Source: HGM04593 sp045661225 (GTDB taxonomy: Bacteria > Bacteroidota > Bacteroidia > Bacteroidales > Bacteroidaceae). From it: 64,000 nt of DNA. Positions within the stretch are counted from its first letter, which is position 1, and each line of letters begins with the position of its first letter. A program made the translations under genes and the position numbers. The stretch is taken from positions 26,924 to 90,923 of the forward strand of contig JAZRFF010000021.1 in assembly GCA_045661225.1 (NCBI GenBank), given 5' to 3'. The notes beneath the pieces were generated by a model that was not told the DNA's origin, did not search any database, and saw only the letters and a list, made by a program, of their open reading frames with translations. Shown here piece by piece: positions 44,829 to 54,785 of the stretch.

Positions 44829-45277
44829 AAAAGCGTTTTTATTGAACTTTGTATATTGTTCGTTCTAATGTATTCTAATATTGTTCCTGTTTAAAAGGAA
44901 CGGGTTGTGCGGTAACCCACTGCGGGGCAGGGCTCCGGCACGAATATTTTTACCTTTTTCTCCTTTCGGAGTGTTCCCCTGTGGAACAAATTACAATCCT
45001 TTCCGAGTATCGGGCACCGGCCTTGTGTTAACAGAGTGGAGAAGCCCCCACCTTGCTTACGTTTTTCAGGAGAAAAAAGTTTGTTTCATAAACCTTTTAC
45101 GTTAAACAAGCATTAACCGCCCACTCCCCGGTGCGTGCCTCGCTTGCTACGCCTCCCCTGCAAGCAAAAGGAGGCTCTAACCGTTCTCCCCGGCACTGCT
45201 GTTCAGCGCCGTCCTCTCAGAATGTAAAGGAACTTTTGTTTGAATCGCCCCTTGCAACAGCAAGAGAGGGGATTATG
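44829..45277 (-). other. 449-bp gap in the envelope cluster, no gene seen
   Basis: A patchwork of short GC-rich fragments. One inverted repeat (GTTCCT at 44883-44888, AGGAAC at 44896-44901) is close to the FISUMP gene start. I find no coding frame, no clear promoter box and no terminator with a T-run. Confidence 0.5.
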
Positions 45278-47467
45278 TCAATCCCAACTCTTGTCGCTGC
45301 CGAAGCCGGTGATTTTTATCACATTCTCGTTCTTGGGATACTGCACAAGACGCACCTCGACCGTCTTTGACTCGCCGGCAGGCAAGCCGAGCAGAGTGAG
45401 TGTAATTGTACCCACACGTTCCTCGGAACCGTTGTTCTGTGTTACTCTCACGCTGAAGGTCTTGTTGTCGGGATTGTGCTGGAGCAGATACCAGTTCTCG
45501 CCAGCACCCTTTTCTATGCTGTATTCACCATCGGCGGTTATCACAAACGTACCCGATGTACCCGCATAGGCACTCATATTTATCTCGTTCACGCTCGACA
45601 ACAAACGTCTTCCGTTCTGTGTAATTTCAAGCGCGTCGCCGCTGCTGCAAGCTGTGTTTGTCACGCTCATTGCCGGGGTCACGGAGAAGACCGCTGTACG
45701 CGCATTCACAGAATTATTCTCGGTAAGCGATATTGTGTACTTATACTGAGTAGCATTGCTGTCCGATTTTCGGCTGTAAGTGAGCCAGCCTGTCTGGGTA
45801 CCGCTATACTCGACGTTAGGCGTTACTCCCACGCTGCTGTTAACCAGAATTTCGGTTGTGTAAGCAGCTGACGAGAGCGGGTCGAAACTGTCAGGCTCCA
45901 ACACCAGGAACTGACCCTGTTGCTTTATGGTAATACTGTACTCGGCGTCGCCGACCATCAATGTTATTGTTGCTACACGTTCTGTGCCTAAGTCGTTTCT
46001 TGTAACCGAGATTGTAATATTGTCATTGCCGTCGCCCTCGTATGCCGACAGAGTAACCCACTCCTCGTTAACAATCGCAGCCCAAGCGTTGGGAGCTGCA
46101 ATAGTAAACGCCTGCTCCGTTGCACTCCAGACAAAGTCAATAACCTGTCCATTGGGGTTCCAGTCTATACCCTGCTGGGTGATTGTAAGCGTGGTGGCTG
46201 AACCGTGACCCTGAGCACCAAAAGAAATAACACCTGTACGTGAAGCCAAAGACTCATTTTCGCTGACAGAAATTGCAAGTTCTGTGTTGCCGCTGTTACC
46301 GTTTGTTCTTGAGAGAGTTACCCAAGAAGGCTTTGAGAGAACCTCCCATTCGAGGTTCGATGCAACCGTAACATTCTTTGTCGATGCGTCACAAGCAAAG
46401 GCCAATGAGTTCTTAACGGTTCCTGCTTCGAGCACCGATACTGTATAGCCGCCCTGCATTACACTAACCTTGTACGAACGGAGGCCGTTGCTGATGTTAA
46501 TATGTCCCGCGCGTTCCCCAGCGCTGAAGTTCTTTGTAACAGAGACACTCAAAGTGCTCTCGCCTGCTGTGCCGCTGGTTTTTGAGAGAGTTATCCAATT
46601 GACATCGGCACGTGCTGTCCACGGTGAATCGGAATTTACCTGAATAGACTTTGTACCTGTTGTAGCTGTGAAATTCAGCGAAGTTGGCGACACGTTGAGC
46701 ATACCGGCAGCCTGTGTAATATTTATTCCGATGGGTTGAACACCGGCCGATTCGCCGGCAAGGCGCACATTGCTGATGATAGCTCTGTCGGAACCGACTG
46801 AATTAGAGCCGTCCTTTGTGTAACGCACCACCATTGTGTGGCTGCCGTTGCTTGTGAATGTATGCTCGTACGAACCCGAGAGAGAGCCACTCTTTTCGAG
46901 CACCTGCACATCGTCAATAGTAACAGTGAGTTTGTCGTAACCGTTCTCGCTGCTTACCGACCAATCGAAGTTCAATACACAACCGCTTATTACGTCATTG
47001 AAATAGTAAGTATAAGAGCTGTTCGAAGAATGCCCGGTGTTGGTCGATGTCCACGAAGGATAGGTTTGAACCTCGAATTCCGGGTCGCCGTTAACAACGC
47101 CGAAATAAGGTACCGACGGATAAATATCGATGAACGCTGTACGCGCAGTCTCTCCGGGGTTAGCAGTAGCAGTCAACTGAAAATAGTGCATGTTGGCTGA
47201 ATAATTGGGGAAATTTACACTGAGCCAACTGTGCAAATTTTGGTCGTACCAGTAAGCCCAATAAGCATTCGCGTCCATATAATAGTTAATGGTCGAACCT
47301 TGAGACGGGAACTCAACCTCCTTAACAGGAATGTTCACATAAGGTTTCTCGCCTGTAATCTCGATGTAACCCTCGCCGTCGGCCAACGGGAAGCGCTCCT
47401 CCATACACGACACAAGAGCTACTGACAATAATATAATAGGTATAATAAAAGATTTCAAAGTCTTCAT
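45278..47467 (-). CDS. BACON-domain lipoprotein
   Basis: A 729-residue lipoprotein (lipobox LVSC, Cys21). After an N-terminal beta domain it carries the module shared with the 43128-44828 protein (residues 134-238), then several BACON-type immunoglobulin-like repeats, each with a W[IV]TLS core and a closing RxxxIxx strand (SPWTARADVNWITLSKTSG, LEWEVLSKPSWVTLSRTNG, NAWAAIVNEEWVTLSAYEG, and later degenerate copies). BACON domains occur on Bacteroidetes surface proteins that bind glycans or mucin. No catalytic domain is visible. It ends 20 bases before nothing recognisable; the gap to the next gene downstream is 449 bases. Confidence 0.78.
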   Translation of the reverse strand: MKTLKSFIIPIILLSVALVSCMEERFPLADGEGYIEITGEKPYVNIPVKEVEFPSQGSTINYYMDANAYWAYWYDQNLHSWLSVNFPNYSANMHYFQLTATANPGETARTAFIDIYPSVPYFGVVNGDPEFEVQTYPSWTSTNTGHSSNSSYTYYFNDVISGCVLNFDWSVSSENGYDKLTVTIDDVQVLEKSGSLSGSYEHTFTSNGSHTMVVRYTKDGSNSVGSDRAIISNVRLAGESAGVQPIGINITQAAGMLNVSPTSLNFTATTGTKSIQVNSDSPWTARADVNWITLSKTSGTAGESTLSVSVTKNFSAGERAGHINISNGLRSYKVSVMQGGYTVSVLEAGTVKNSLAFACDASTKNVTVASNLEWEVLSKPSWVTLSRTNGNSGNTELAISVSENESLASRTGVISFGAQGHGSATTLTITQQGIDWNPNGQVIDFVWSATEQAFTIAAPNAWAAIVNEEWVTLSAYEGDGNDNITISVTRNDLGTERVATITLMVGDAEYSITIKQQGQFLVLEPDSFDPLSSAAYTTEILVNSSVGVTPNVEYSGTQTGWLTYSRKSDSNATQYKYTISLTENNSVNARTAVFSVTPAMSVTNTACSSGDALEITQNGRRLLSSVNEINMSAYAGTSGTFVITADGEYSIEKGAGENWYLLQHNPDNKTFSVRVTQNNGSEERVGTITLTLLGLPAGESKTVEVRLVQYPKNENVIKITGFGSDKSWD

Positions 47468-47487
47468 AAAGTGTACCTTTTAAAAGA

Positions 47488-49374
47488 TTAGAAATTAAAA
47501 TAGAAACCGGCGCTCAAATGCAAGCCGTCGCTAAGCGCCTTGATGCTGGAGCTGCTGTTGCTCAGGAACTTCCAGCCTTCTTGTTTCGACATTGAGAATG
47601 AGTATTCGGGGTTAACGTGAAGGCCGAACCATTTTGCACAAAGGAACTCGAACCTTACACCGGCAAGACCCACTACCGAGCTTGTAGTAATTCCGTCGCC
47701 TGTGAGCGTTACGACACCGGCACCTATTTGCGGTGTGATGCGGAAACGTGTGCCACAGATAATACCGTAACCGAACTTACCGCCGTATGTAAACGACATA
47801 AGTTTATTCTCGCCTGTTTTTGAACCGGTAATATTCTCGTAACTTCCTATCCAGTTCCAATCGAGGTCATAGACGTCGCCCGAGCCGTCGTTATTCTCGT
47901 CCCAGTAGAGATAACCGTTCTTGAGCCTTGTATAAACACTCTCTTTCTTGAAGCCCATAGAGGCATAACCCTCGAAATTAAAGTTTGCTGCGTAGAAACC
48001 AATGTTCATTCCAGCGCCCATCATACCCAAGAAATGTCCGTTGAGCATAATGTAGAAGGCATTGGGTTGCTGCAGTCTGCGCTTGAGAGTGTAGGTAAGA
48101 TTGGGGTTCGAAACGCTCAGACTCACCTTTTTGTCCATTGTCTTATAGCGTCTGCCACCCTCGATGCGTATATTGTACTTACCCGATGTAAGCTGTGTCT
48201 TGTAAGGAGTGCGACCCATATACTTTCCATCGATATAAAGGTTACAGCCCGAAGGTACAGAAGATATTGTCACGTCGGTTTTTCTTGTCAACTTGAAACT
48301 CTCCTGCAAGGTCTCTTTCTCCTTTATATTGACAACTTTCGATTCCGGCTTGAAGCCCTCGCGCTTAACCTCGAGCTTGTGCGAGCCTATAAGCACGTCG
48401 TTCTTTGTCAAAGGAGTCTCGCCAATGAGCTTGCCATCGAGGAACACCTGCGCCTTCTGGGGAGAGGACATTACAAAAAGTGTTCCGGCAATGGGTGTGG
48501 GAGCCGCCAGTTCAAAGACACGGTCGTTATTCTCCTCGACCTTTATTGTCTCGGTAGTATCCTTGTGACGGTCCTTTTTGCAAACGACGTTGTACGAACC
48601 GGCCGTAAGCCTTCCTGTCCACGTTCCTGTACCTTTAAGTTCATTGTTGACATAGATTTTCACGCCCGCGCCTGCTTTCAAAGTGATATTCGAGAAATTA
48701 GGACGGAGTTTTATTGTCTCGGTGTGTATACCGTTTACTTCTTTAAGATTCAAACGTCCCTCAACAGTGTGATAGTGGTTGGCAAGAATCTTGTATGTGT
48801 ATATACCAAGCTCGAGACCTTGCTGCAAAGTTCCCGTATCATCGGTTGTACCCAGATTCTTCTCCTCGGAACCGGCCTTGTCACTCTTTACGGTGATAAG
48901 CGCCTTGGCATCGGCAGGCTCAACCTTGAACTGCACAATCTCGTGATACACGGTGGGAGCATTGACCGAGAGCGACATATTATACACCGTACCCTCTTCA
49001 ATTGTTGTACGCAAATCGTACTTGCTTATGGTCTTATACCCCTTGCGGCTGATTGTAACATATTTCGCTCCACGCTGTACATAAATCCACAACTCGCCCA
49101 ACTCCGGCATCTGACGCAACTGGCACTCCATTTGCCCGAACGAGAATTGATAAGCATTAAAATCATCATCGGGGTTGTTCGACCTTACCTTGATGATTGA
49201 AAAACGGTCACCATTGTCATCTTCCCTCTCGTGCTCGGGTTGACGAGCTGTAATATCCTGAGGATCAGGTTCAAAGCCCGCAATACTGAATGTTGTCAAG
49301 CCCTGCGCCATAGCCGACACAGTAACAAACATCAGCACTACAAATGCAAAAATCTTTTGGTTGATTCTTCTCAT
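47488..49374 (-). CDS. PEGA-domain exported protein (paralog 2)
   Basis: A 628-residue protein: signal peptide (to about 23, AMAQ), the N-terminal domain shared with the 40043 and 59517 proteins (DITARQPEHEREDDNGDRF, FSFGQMECQ, WIYVQRGAKYVTI), then three PEGA repeats (about 228-285, 293-350 and 355-412; SSPQKAQVFLDGKLIGETPL and SSVPSGCNLYIDGKYMGRTP among them), then a C-terminal strand-rich region ending AGFYFNF, consistent with an outer-membrane barrel. It lies 18 bases after the LPP20-type gene and 20 bases before the BACON gene, so these three look like one transcript. Confidence 0.78.
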   Translation of the reverse strand: MRRINQKIFAFVVLMFVTVSAMAQGLTTFSIAGFEPDPQDITARQPEHEREDDNGDRFSIIKVRSNNPDDDFNAYQFSFGQMECQLRQMPELGELWIYVQRGAKYVTISRKGYKTISKYDLRTTIEEGTVYNMSLSVNAPTVYHEIVQFKVEPADAKALITVKSDKAGSEEKNLGTTDDTGTLQQGLELGIYTYKILANHYHTVEGRLNLKEVNGIHTETIKLRPNFSNITLKAGAGVKIYVNNELKGTGTWTGRLTAGSYNVVCKKDRHKDTTETIKVEENNDRVFELAAPTPIAGTLFVMSSPQKAQVFLDGKLIGETPLTKNDVLIGSHKLEVKREGFKPESKVVNIKEKETLQESFKLTRKTDVTISSVPSGCNLYIDGKYMGRTPYKTQLTSGKYNIRIEGGRRYKTMDKKVSLSVSNPNLTYTLKRRLQQPNAFYIMLNGHFLGMMGAGMNIGFYAANFNFEGYASMGFKKESVYTRLKNGYLYWDENNDGSGDVYDLDWNWIGSYENITGSKTGENKLMSFTYGGKFGYGIICGTRFRITPQIGAGVVTLTGDGITTSSVVGLAGVRFEFLCAKWFGLHVNPEYSFSMSKQEGWKFLSNSSSSIKALSDGLHLSAGFYFNF

Positions 49375-49392
49375 ATTTTAATAGTTTTTATT

Positions 49393-51270
49393 TTAATCGG
49401 TAAAGAAATCTCCTGCGCTATAGATTTTACCAAGGTCAACCTCGTTCGGCTGCCAGGTACGAATCTTAATCAGCGGTTCTTCCTTGTTTGTCATATCTAT
49501 TTGCAGATAGAGGTATCCGCGGTCGCCATAAGTCGATGAGTTATACTCCTGACCCATCTGCACCGCATAAATCTCTTTATCCTTGAACTTTGTAAGTTTC
49601 TGCACTGTAAGGTCCGAGAAACGGAGGTTGATAAAGTTGTTTCTTGCAAACACACGTCTCAAGTGTTTGAGGTATCCGTTCTTGTCGAACTCGTTATACT
49701 CGATAATCTCACGGCCTCGGTCACTGATTGTAACGTCGTTCTCAATGCCCGGTGTTGATGATTTCTTGAGCACGCGACCTGTGATAATCACAGCGTCATC
49801 GGAGAAGATTGTCGATATATAGTCGTGACGCTCAAGACAGTAAGCGGTCTTGTAGTTCTCGAGGAACTCCAGCAGCACCGCGCGTGCCTCAGCACTCCAG
49901 CCCGCAGCCTTACGGGTGAGGATTGTATTTGTCACGTCGACACCCATACCGAATGCGACATTATCAATTTTGCCATCGTTGCTGAAAGAGAATACGACGT
50001 CCTCGACAAAGGTCTTTTTTGTGCCCGATTTATCAGAGAATGACATCTGCAGACCACGTGCGACAACTGTACCATCGTAGCTCTTGAAGAACTGCATATC
50101 GGGAGTACCTACCACGCGACCGTTACCATAGCTGATGAGTCGCTGAAAGACCTCAAGACCGTCGTCGGTGAAATTATCGGAGGTTGCCACGCTCAAAAAG
50201 TTTCTTTTGTTCATTGCTGCAAGCACTCTGTCAAGCACCGCTGTGTATGCCGAATTATCGGCTACCGCCATATTAGCCATAGGCTTATCGACTTTCAGAG
50301 CCTCAACAGCTCTAACAGCAATCTCCTGAGCCTTCATCTCAATTTTCTCTTCTTTCGATGCCACACTGACATTTTGGGCAAAATCGACCACCCTCACCTT
50401 CTTTGCAGCCGCAGATATAACCTTCTTTGGAATAACATTCAGAACGCTCTGCATCTCGGCATCGCCCTGAGCCTGATTGATATACTCATACTCAATTGAG
50501 AGGTGGCACACGTCACCCGAGAATTCAGGCATCATCTCAACCATTCCGCGACCGTCCTTGGCGTTACCCACGCATCTTGCACGACCGTCGTTGTAAGTAA
50601 AGTCGATATTGGCAACCGGCTCGCCTTTGTAGGTAAAGAGCAGGTCGACAAGTTCCTCGTCGCGGCCAGCGAACTGAACATCGACATCGTCCAGAACCTC
50701 CTCGATGCGCATAGGCAGATAAGAGACCAGTTTACGACCCTTTTCGTCGGTAACCTCGGCAGGGAACTGCACCGAGCGGATAAGGGTATAGGCCCAATAG
50801 TAATACTGCAGGGCTGTATCTATTTTACGCTTTTCCAAAGCCGACTCGGCGCGTTCAATCATATATTTCGCCATCTCGACACGACCTTCGAAAATACGTG
50901 CAAGTTCCGAGCGCTTCATATAGCAACGGATAGCGAACTTTGCAGGCTTGGGAGGATTCTCCACCGGCCACGTCTGCACATTGGTCAATGTAGCCTGCGA
51001 GTAGGTCTTGATACAGTTCAAGACGCGTGATTTACTGTCAATCTCGCCGTTCGTGGTTGTCTCATCGGCAATGTGAGTAAAATCGTTCGAAACGTGAGTG
51101 GCAATCATACTCGTCATTTCGGAAAGAGCCTGGTCCATAGCCTCTTTCTGTGTTTCACCACTGCCAACGCCATAATAATAATTACCAGACATTGTAATCT
51201 CGTCCCACGATTGCGCAGCCGCAAACATAGAGACAAAAGCAAATGCAATTGATAAAAATATTTTTTTCAT
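49393..51270 (-). CDS. LPP20-type exported protein with NTF2/SnoaL-like C-terminus
   Basis: A 625-residue protein: signal peptide (to about 19, AAAQ), an LPP20/FlgT-like N-terminal domain (YYYGVGSGETQKEAMDQALSEM, about 30-115), a helical centre with repeat-like helices (AKYMIERAESALEKRKIDTALQYYYWAYTLI, split around residue 145), a beta segment, and a C-terminal region (about 470-610) with LEFLENYKTAYCLERHDYISTIF that looks like an NTF2/SnoaL-type pocket fold. No catalytic motif is recognised. It is the first gene of the cluster and has a minus-strand -7 box upstream. Confidence 0.65.
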   Translation of the reverse strand: MKKIFLSIAFAFVSMFAAAQSWDEITMSGNYYYGVGSGETQKEAMDQALSEMTSMIATHVSNDFTHIADETTTNGEIDSKSRVLNCIKTYSQATLTNVQTWPVENPPKPAKFAIRCYMKRSELARIFEGRVEMAKYMIERAESALEKRKIDTALQYYYWAYTLIRSVQFPAEVTDEKGRKLVSYLPMRIEEVLDDVDVQFAGRDEELVDLLFTYKGEPVANIDFTYNDGRARCVGNAKDGRGMVEMMPEFSGDVCHLSIEYEYINQAQGDAEMQSVLNVIPKKVISAAAKKVRVVDFAQNVSVASKEEKIEMKAQEIAVRAVEALKVDKPMANMAVADNSAYTAVLDRVLAAMNKRNFLSVATSDNFTDDGLEVFQRLISYGNGRVVGTPDMQFFKSYDGTVVARGLQMSFSDKSGTKKTFVEDVVFSFSNDGKIDNVAFGMGVDVTNTILTRKAAGWSAEARAVLLEFLENYKTAYCLERHDYISTIFSDDAVIITGRVLKKSSTPGIENDVTISDRGREIIEYNEFDKNGYLKHLRRVFARNNFINLRFSDLTVQKLTKFKDKEIYAVQMGQEYNSSTYGDRGYLYLQIDMTNKEEPLIKIRTWQPNEVDLGKIYSAGDFFTD

Positions 51271-51367
51271 AGTAAATAGTGTTTATTTCTCAACAAATTA
51301 CGGCAATCAAGCCACAAAAAAAAAAAAGCAAACCCGCATTGCCCAAAAACAATTCTCAATAATTTTG

Positions 51368-51375
51368 CAAAATTA
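51368..51375 (-). promoter_or_regulatory. -7 promoter box for the envelope cluster
   Basis: Reads TAATTTTG on the minus strand, a TAnnTTTG match, about 97 bases before the LPP20-type start codon. Confidence 0.5.
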
Positions 51376-52087
51376 GTACTTTTTCACATAATAAAAAAGA
51401 AAAATTGTTAAAATAAATAACACTCAAAGAAAAGGCCGCAATTACGATAAATTTTGAGCAAAAAGACAAACACCGGCAAACGCAACCCATTAACAATTAA
51501 GAAATTTACCGCAAAAGATTATCACAGCAAAAAAGCGACCATTCAGGCATAATCAAAGAGAGACAAACGCCTCGTCAGAAGCCCACAGCGCAGGCATTAT
51601 TTCCGGTGCAAAAAACAAGCTCGGCCACCGCCGGCATTGTAAGTAAATAATTATTACAAAAACCACCTCGCATACAAAAAAAGAACATTCACAACCGCCC
51701 CCAAAAAGCCTTACCCGCCCTATGGATACCCCCGAAAGCGGCGCACCCGTTTAGCACGCAGAACCGGCAGTTGACATATTGCCGTTATAACAACACACCG
51801 AAAAGCGCCTCGGCCCGGCACATTCGCAACAGCCCGACAAGCGACGAAAACACCCGTCAGAGCAGTATTTATTATTTACACTTTCCGACTGCCGGACAAT
51901 TCCCCGACGCAAATACAGCACGAACCGGGCGCAACAGCACGCCCCGCGTCTATTCAGGTAAAAAGCACTAAAAAAAACGGCGTCCACACCAACCATCTAC
52001 ACAAAAAACGACACACAAACAGCACGCTGGAACAGCGGACAAAAAAATATAATCGCCCGCAAATTTTATTTTTCACACTATTTTGTG

Positions 52088-52095
52088 TAATTTTG
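52088..52095 (+). promoter_or_regulatory. -7 promoter box for parC
   Basis: TAATTTTG, a TAnnTTTG match, 29 bases before the parC start codon. Confidence 0.6.
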
Positions 52096-52124
52096 TAAAT
52101 TAAGAAAGTAGACAATGTCTTTTT

Positions 52125-54785
52125 ATGGATAAAAACGAATTTGACGACAACATCGAGGAGTTGAACAACGAAGACTCTGTTCCCGCCGCAGAAAGCGTGG
52201 AACACAGCAGTTACCACCCCGACAGCAACGGCGACCCAATAACACACAAGTTGACAGGAATGTACCAGAACTGGTTCCTGGACTACGCTTCGTACGTTAT
52301 TCTGGAACGCGCCGTTCCGCACCTGTACGACGGACTCAAACCCGTTCAGCGTCGCATTCTGCACGCTATGCGCGAGCTTGACGACGGCCGTTACAACAAG
52401 GTCGCGAACGTCGTGGGACACACAATGCAGTATCACCCGCACGGCGACGCATCAATAGCCGGAGCGCTCGTGCAGATGGGACAGAAAGACTATCTCATAG
52501 ACTGCCAGGGCAACTGGGGAAACATTCTCACAGGCGACTCGGCGGCAGCACCCCGATACATTGAAGCACGTCTGTCGCATTTTGCACACGACGTAGTGTT
52601 CAACCCCAAGACCACCGAATGGAAACTCTCATATGACGGACGCAACAAGGAACCTATAACCCTACCCGTCAAATTCCCCTTGTTGCTGGTACACGGCGTC
52701 GAAGGTATCGCCGTGGGATTGTCGTCCAAGATTCTGCCGCACAACTTCAACGAGGTGTGCGACGCCGCAATAGCATATTTGAGAAAAGAGCCGTTCCAGC
52801 TGCTGCCCGATTTTCAGACAGGCGGAAGCATAGACGTGTCGCGTTACCACGACGGCGACCGCACCGGACGTGTGCGCGTCAGAGCAAAAATCACAAAATC
52901 GGAGGACAATAAAACCCTCACTATAAACGAGATACCATACGGAAAGACCACGCCGCTCATAATAGAGTCCATACTCAAGGCCGCCGACAATGGAAAAATA
53001 AAAATACGCAAAGTCGACGAGAACACATCGGACAAAGTAGAGATTCTTGTACACCTTGCCCCGGGCGTGTCGAGCGACAAGACCATCGACGCACTTTACG
53101 CCTTTACCGACTGCGAGATAAGCATCACCCCCTGTTGCTGCGTCATCGACAACCACACGCCGGTGTTCCTTACCGTGAGCGAGTTGTTACGCCGTTCGGT
53201 CGACAACACCAAAGAGCTGTTGCGCCAGGAGTTGCTCATAAGGAAGGGCGAACTTCTTGAGCAGCTGCACTTTGCCTCACTCGAGAGCATATTTATAGAG
53301 GAGCGCATATACAAAGACAAGGAGTTTGAGCAGGCACCCGATATGGACACTGCGCTCGCGCACATAGACAAGCGATTAGAGCCTTACAAGCAGGACTTTA
53401 TACGCGAAATTACACGCGACGACCTTCTGCGCCTTATGGAGATTAAGATGGCCCGCATACTGCGCTTCAACAAAGAAAAAGCCGAGGAGCTTATCGCACG
53501 TCTCAAGAAAGATATTGCCGAGATTGACAAGCAACTGTCGCAAATGACCGCCGTAACAATAAAATGGTTCACTATGCTCAAAGAGAAATACGGCGCGCGC
53601 TACCCCCGACAGACCGAAATACGCAATTTCGACACCATTGTTGCAGCAAAGGTCATCGAAGCCAACCAGAAACTCTACATCAACCGCGCCGAGGGCTTTA
53701 TCGGCACCTCGCTCAAGAAGGACGAATTTGTAACCAACTGCTCCGAGATTGACGACGTGATACTGTTCTACAAGGACGGAAAATACAAGATTGTCAAAGT
53801 GAGCGACAAACTGTTCGTGGGCAAGAACGTCATTCACGTCGATGTGTTCAAGAAAAACGACAAGCGCACAATATACAACGTAGTATACCGCGACGGCAAG
53901 AACGGCATACACTACATAAAGCGCTTCGCCGCCACAGGAATGACACGCGACCGCGAGTATGACCTTACACAAGGAACCCCGGGCTCAAAGATAGCCTACT
54001 TTACAGCCAACCCCAACGGCGAGGCCGAGGTAATAAAGGTACAGCTAAGACCCAACCCCCGACTGCGCAACGCCATAATAGAGAAAGACTTCAGCGAGAT
54101 TGCCATAAAAGGCAGGCAGTCAATGGGCAACATTCTCACCAAGAACGAGGTTCTGCGAATAACCCTCAAGCGCCACGGAAGTTCAACGCTGGGCGGCCGC
54201 AAGGTGTGGTTCGACCGCGACATTCTGCGCATCAACTTCGACAACCACGGCGAATACATCGGAGAGTTCCACAACGACGACAAGATACTCGCCATACGCA
54301 AGAACGGAGAGTTCTACCTTAGCCCCGTCGACCTTAACAACCACTACGAGGACGACCTTATGGTGCTCGAGAAGTTCGACCCCGCCAAAGTGTGGAGCGC
54401 AGCAATATACGACGCTTCGCAGCAAGGCAACCCCTACCTCAAGCGCTTCACGCTCGAGGCAAGCAACCGCAGGCAGAACTGTTTGGGCGAAAATAAGGAC
54501 AACGAGCTAATATGGTTCTCCCAGACACCGTTCCCACGCATACAAGTGATGTTCGGCGGCAATGACAACTTCAGAGAGCCGTTGGTAATTGAAGTCGACG
54601 AGTTTATAGGAGTCAAAAGTTTCAAGGCACGAGGCAAACGCCTTACCACCTACGAAATTGACGAGATTATCGAGCTCGAGCCTACAAAGTTCCCGCCGCC
54701 ACCCGAGGTTGCCGAAGAGCCGGCCGATGGCGACGAGCCCACCAGCGACAACCCCGAACAACTGTCACTATTCGGCGAAGAATGA
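52125..54785 (+). CDS. parC: DNA topoisomerase IV subunit A
   Basis: An 886-residue type IIA topoisomerase A subunit. The N-terminal cleavage domain contains GLKPVQRRILHAM and the active-site Tyr145 in SAAAPRYIEARL; the quinolone-determining loop reads HPHGDASIAGALVQ. A coiled-coil hinge and C-terminal beta-pinwheel blades follow, ending in an acidic tail with LSLFGEE. With ParE it decatenates daughter chromosomes; parE is not in this window. The MYQNWFLDYASYVI N-terminus is the ParC (not GyrA) form of Bacteroidetes. Its stop codon overlaps the start of the next gene (ATGA). Confidence 0.93.
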   Translation: MDKNEFDDNIEELNNEDSVPAAESVEHSSYHPDSNGDPITHKLTGMYQNWFLDYASYVILERAVPHLYDGLKPVQRRILHAMRELDDGRYNKVANVVGHTMQYHPHGDASIAGALVQMGQKDYLIDCQGNWGNILTGDSAAAPRYIEARLSHFAHDVVFNPKTTEWKLSYDGRNKEPITLPVKFPLLLVHGVEGIAVGLSSKILPHNFNEVCDAAIAYLRKEPFQLLPDFQTGGSIDVSRYHDGDRTGRVRVRAKITKSEDNKTLTINEIPYGKTTPLIIESILKAADNGKIKIRKVDENTSDKVEILVHLAPGVSSDKTIDALYAFTDCEISITPCCCVIDNHTPVFLTVSELLRRSVDNTKELLRQELLIRKGELLEQLHFASLESIFIEERIYKDKEFEQAPDMDTALAHIDKRLEPYKQDFIREITRDDLLRLMEIKMARILRFNKEKAEELIARLKKDIAEIDKQLSQMTAVTIKWFTMLKEKYGARYPRQTEIRNFDTIVAAKVIEANQKLYINRAEGFIGTSLKKDEFVTNCSEIDDVILFYKDGKYKIVKVSDKLFVGKNVIHVDVFKKNDKRTIYNVVYRDGKNGIHYIKRFAATGMTRDREYDLTQGTPGSKIAYFTANPNGEAEVIKVQLRPNPRLRNAIIEKDFSEIAIKGRQSMGNILTKNEVLRITLKRHGSSTLGGRKVWFDRDILRINFDNHGEYIGEFHNDDKILAIRKNGEFYLSPVDLNNHYEDDLMVLEKFDPAKVWSAAIYDASQQGNPYLKRFTLEASNRRQNCLGENKDNELIWFSQTPFPRIQVMFGGNDNFREPLVIEVDEFIGVKSFKARGKRLTTYEIDEIIELEPTKFPPPPEVAEEPADGDEPTSDNPEQLSLFGEE

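Larger units (their letters stand above)
51271..52124. other. 854-bp intergenic region upstream of parC
   Basis: Divergent promoter region. It holds the -7 box of the minus-strand cluster (51368-51375), an A-run around 51317, and the parC -7 box at its right end. The 51540-51960 stretch has many short open frames on both strands but none with coding character. I see nothing else. Confidence 0.55.

Noticed and set aside
48034..49200. 388-codon plus-strand frame
   Set aside because: It is antisense to the second PEGA gene, which has a signal peptide and clear domains.
51751..51996. 81-codon minus-strand frame in the gap before parC
   Set aside because: No promoter, no family, odd cysteine-rich composition; not supported.
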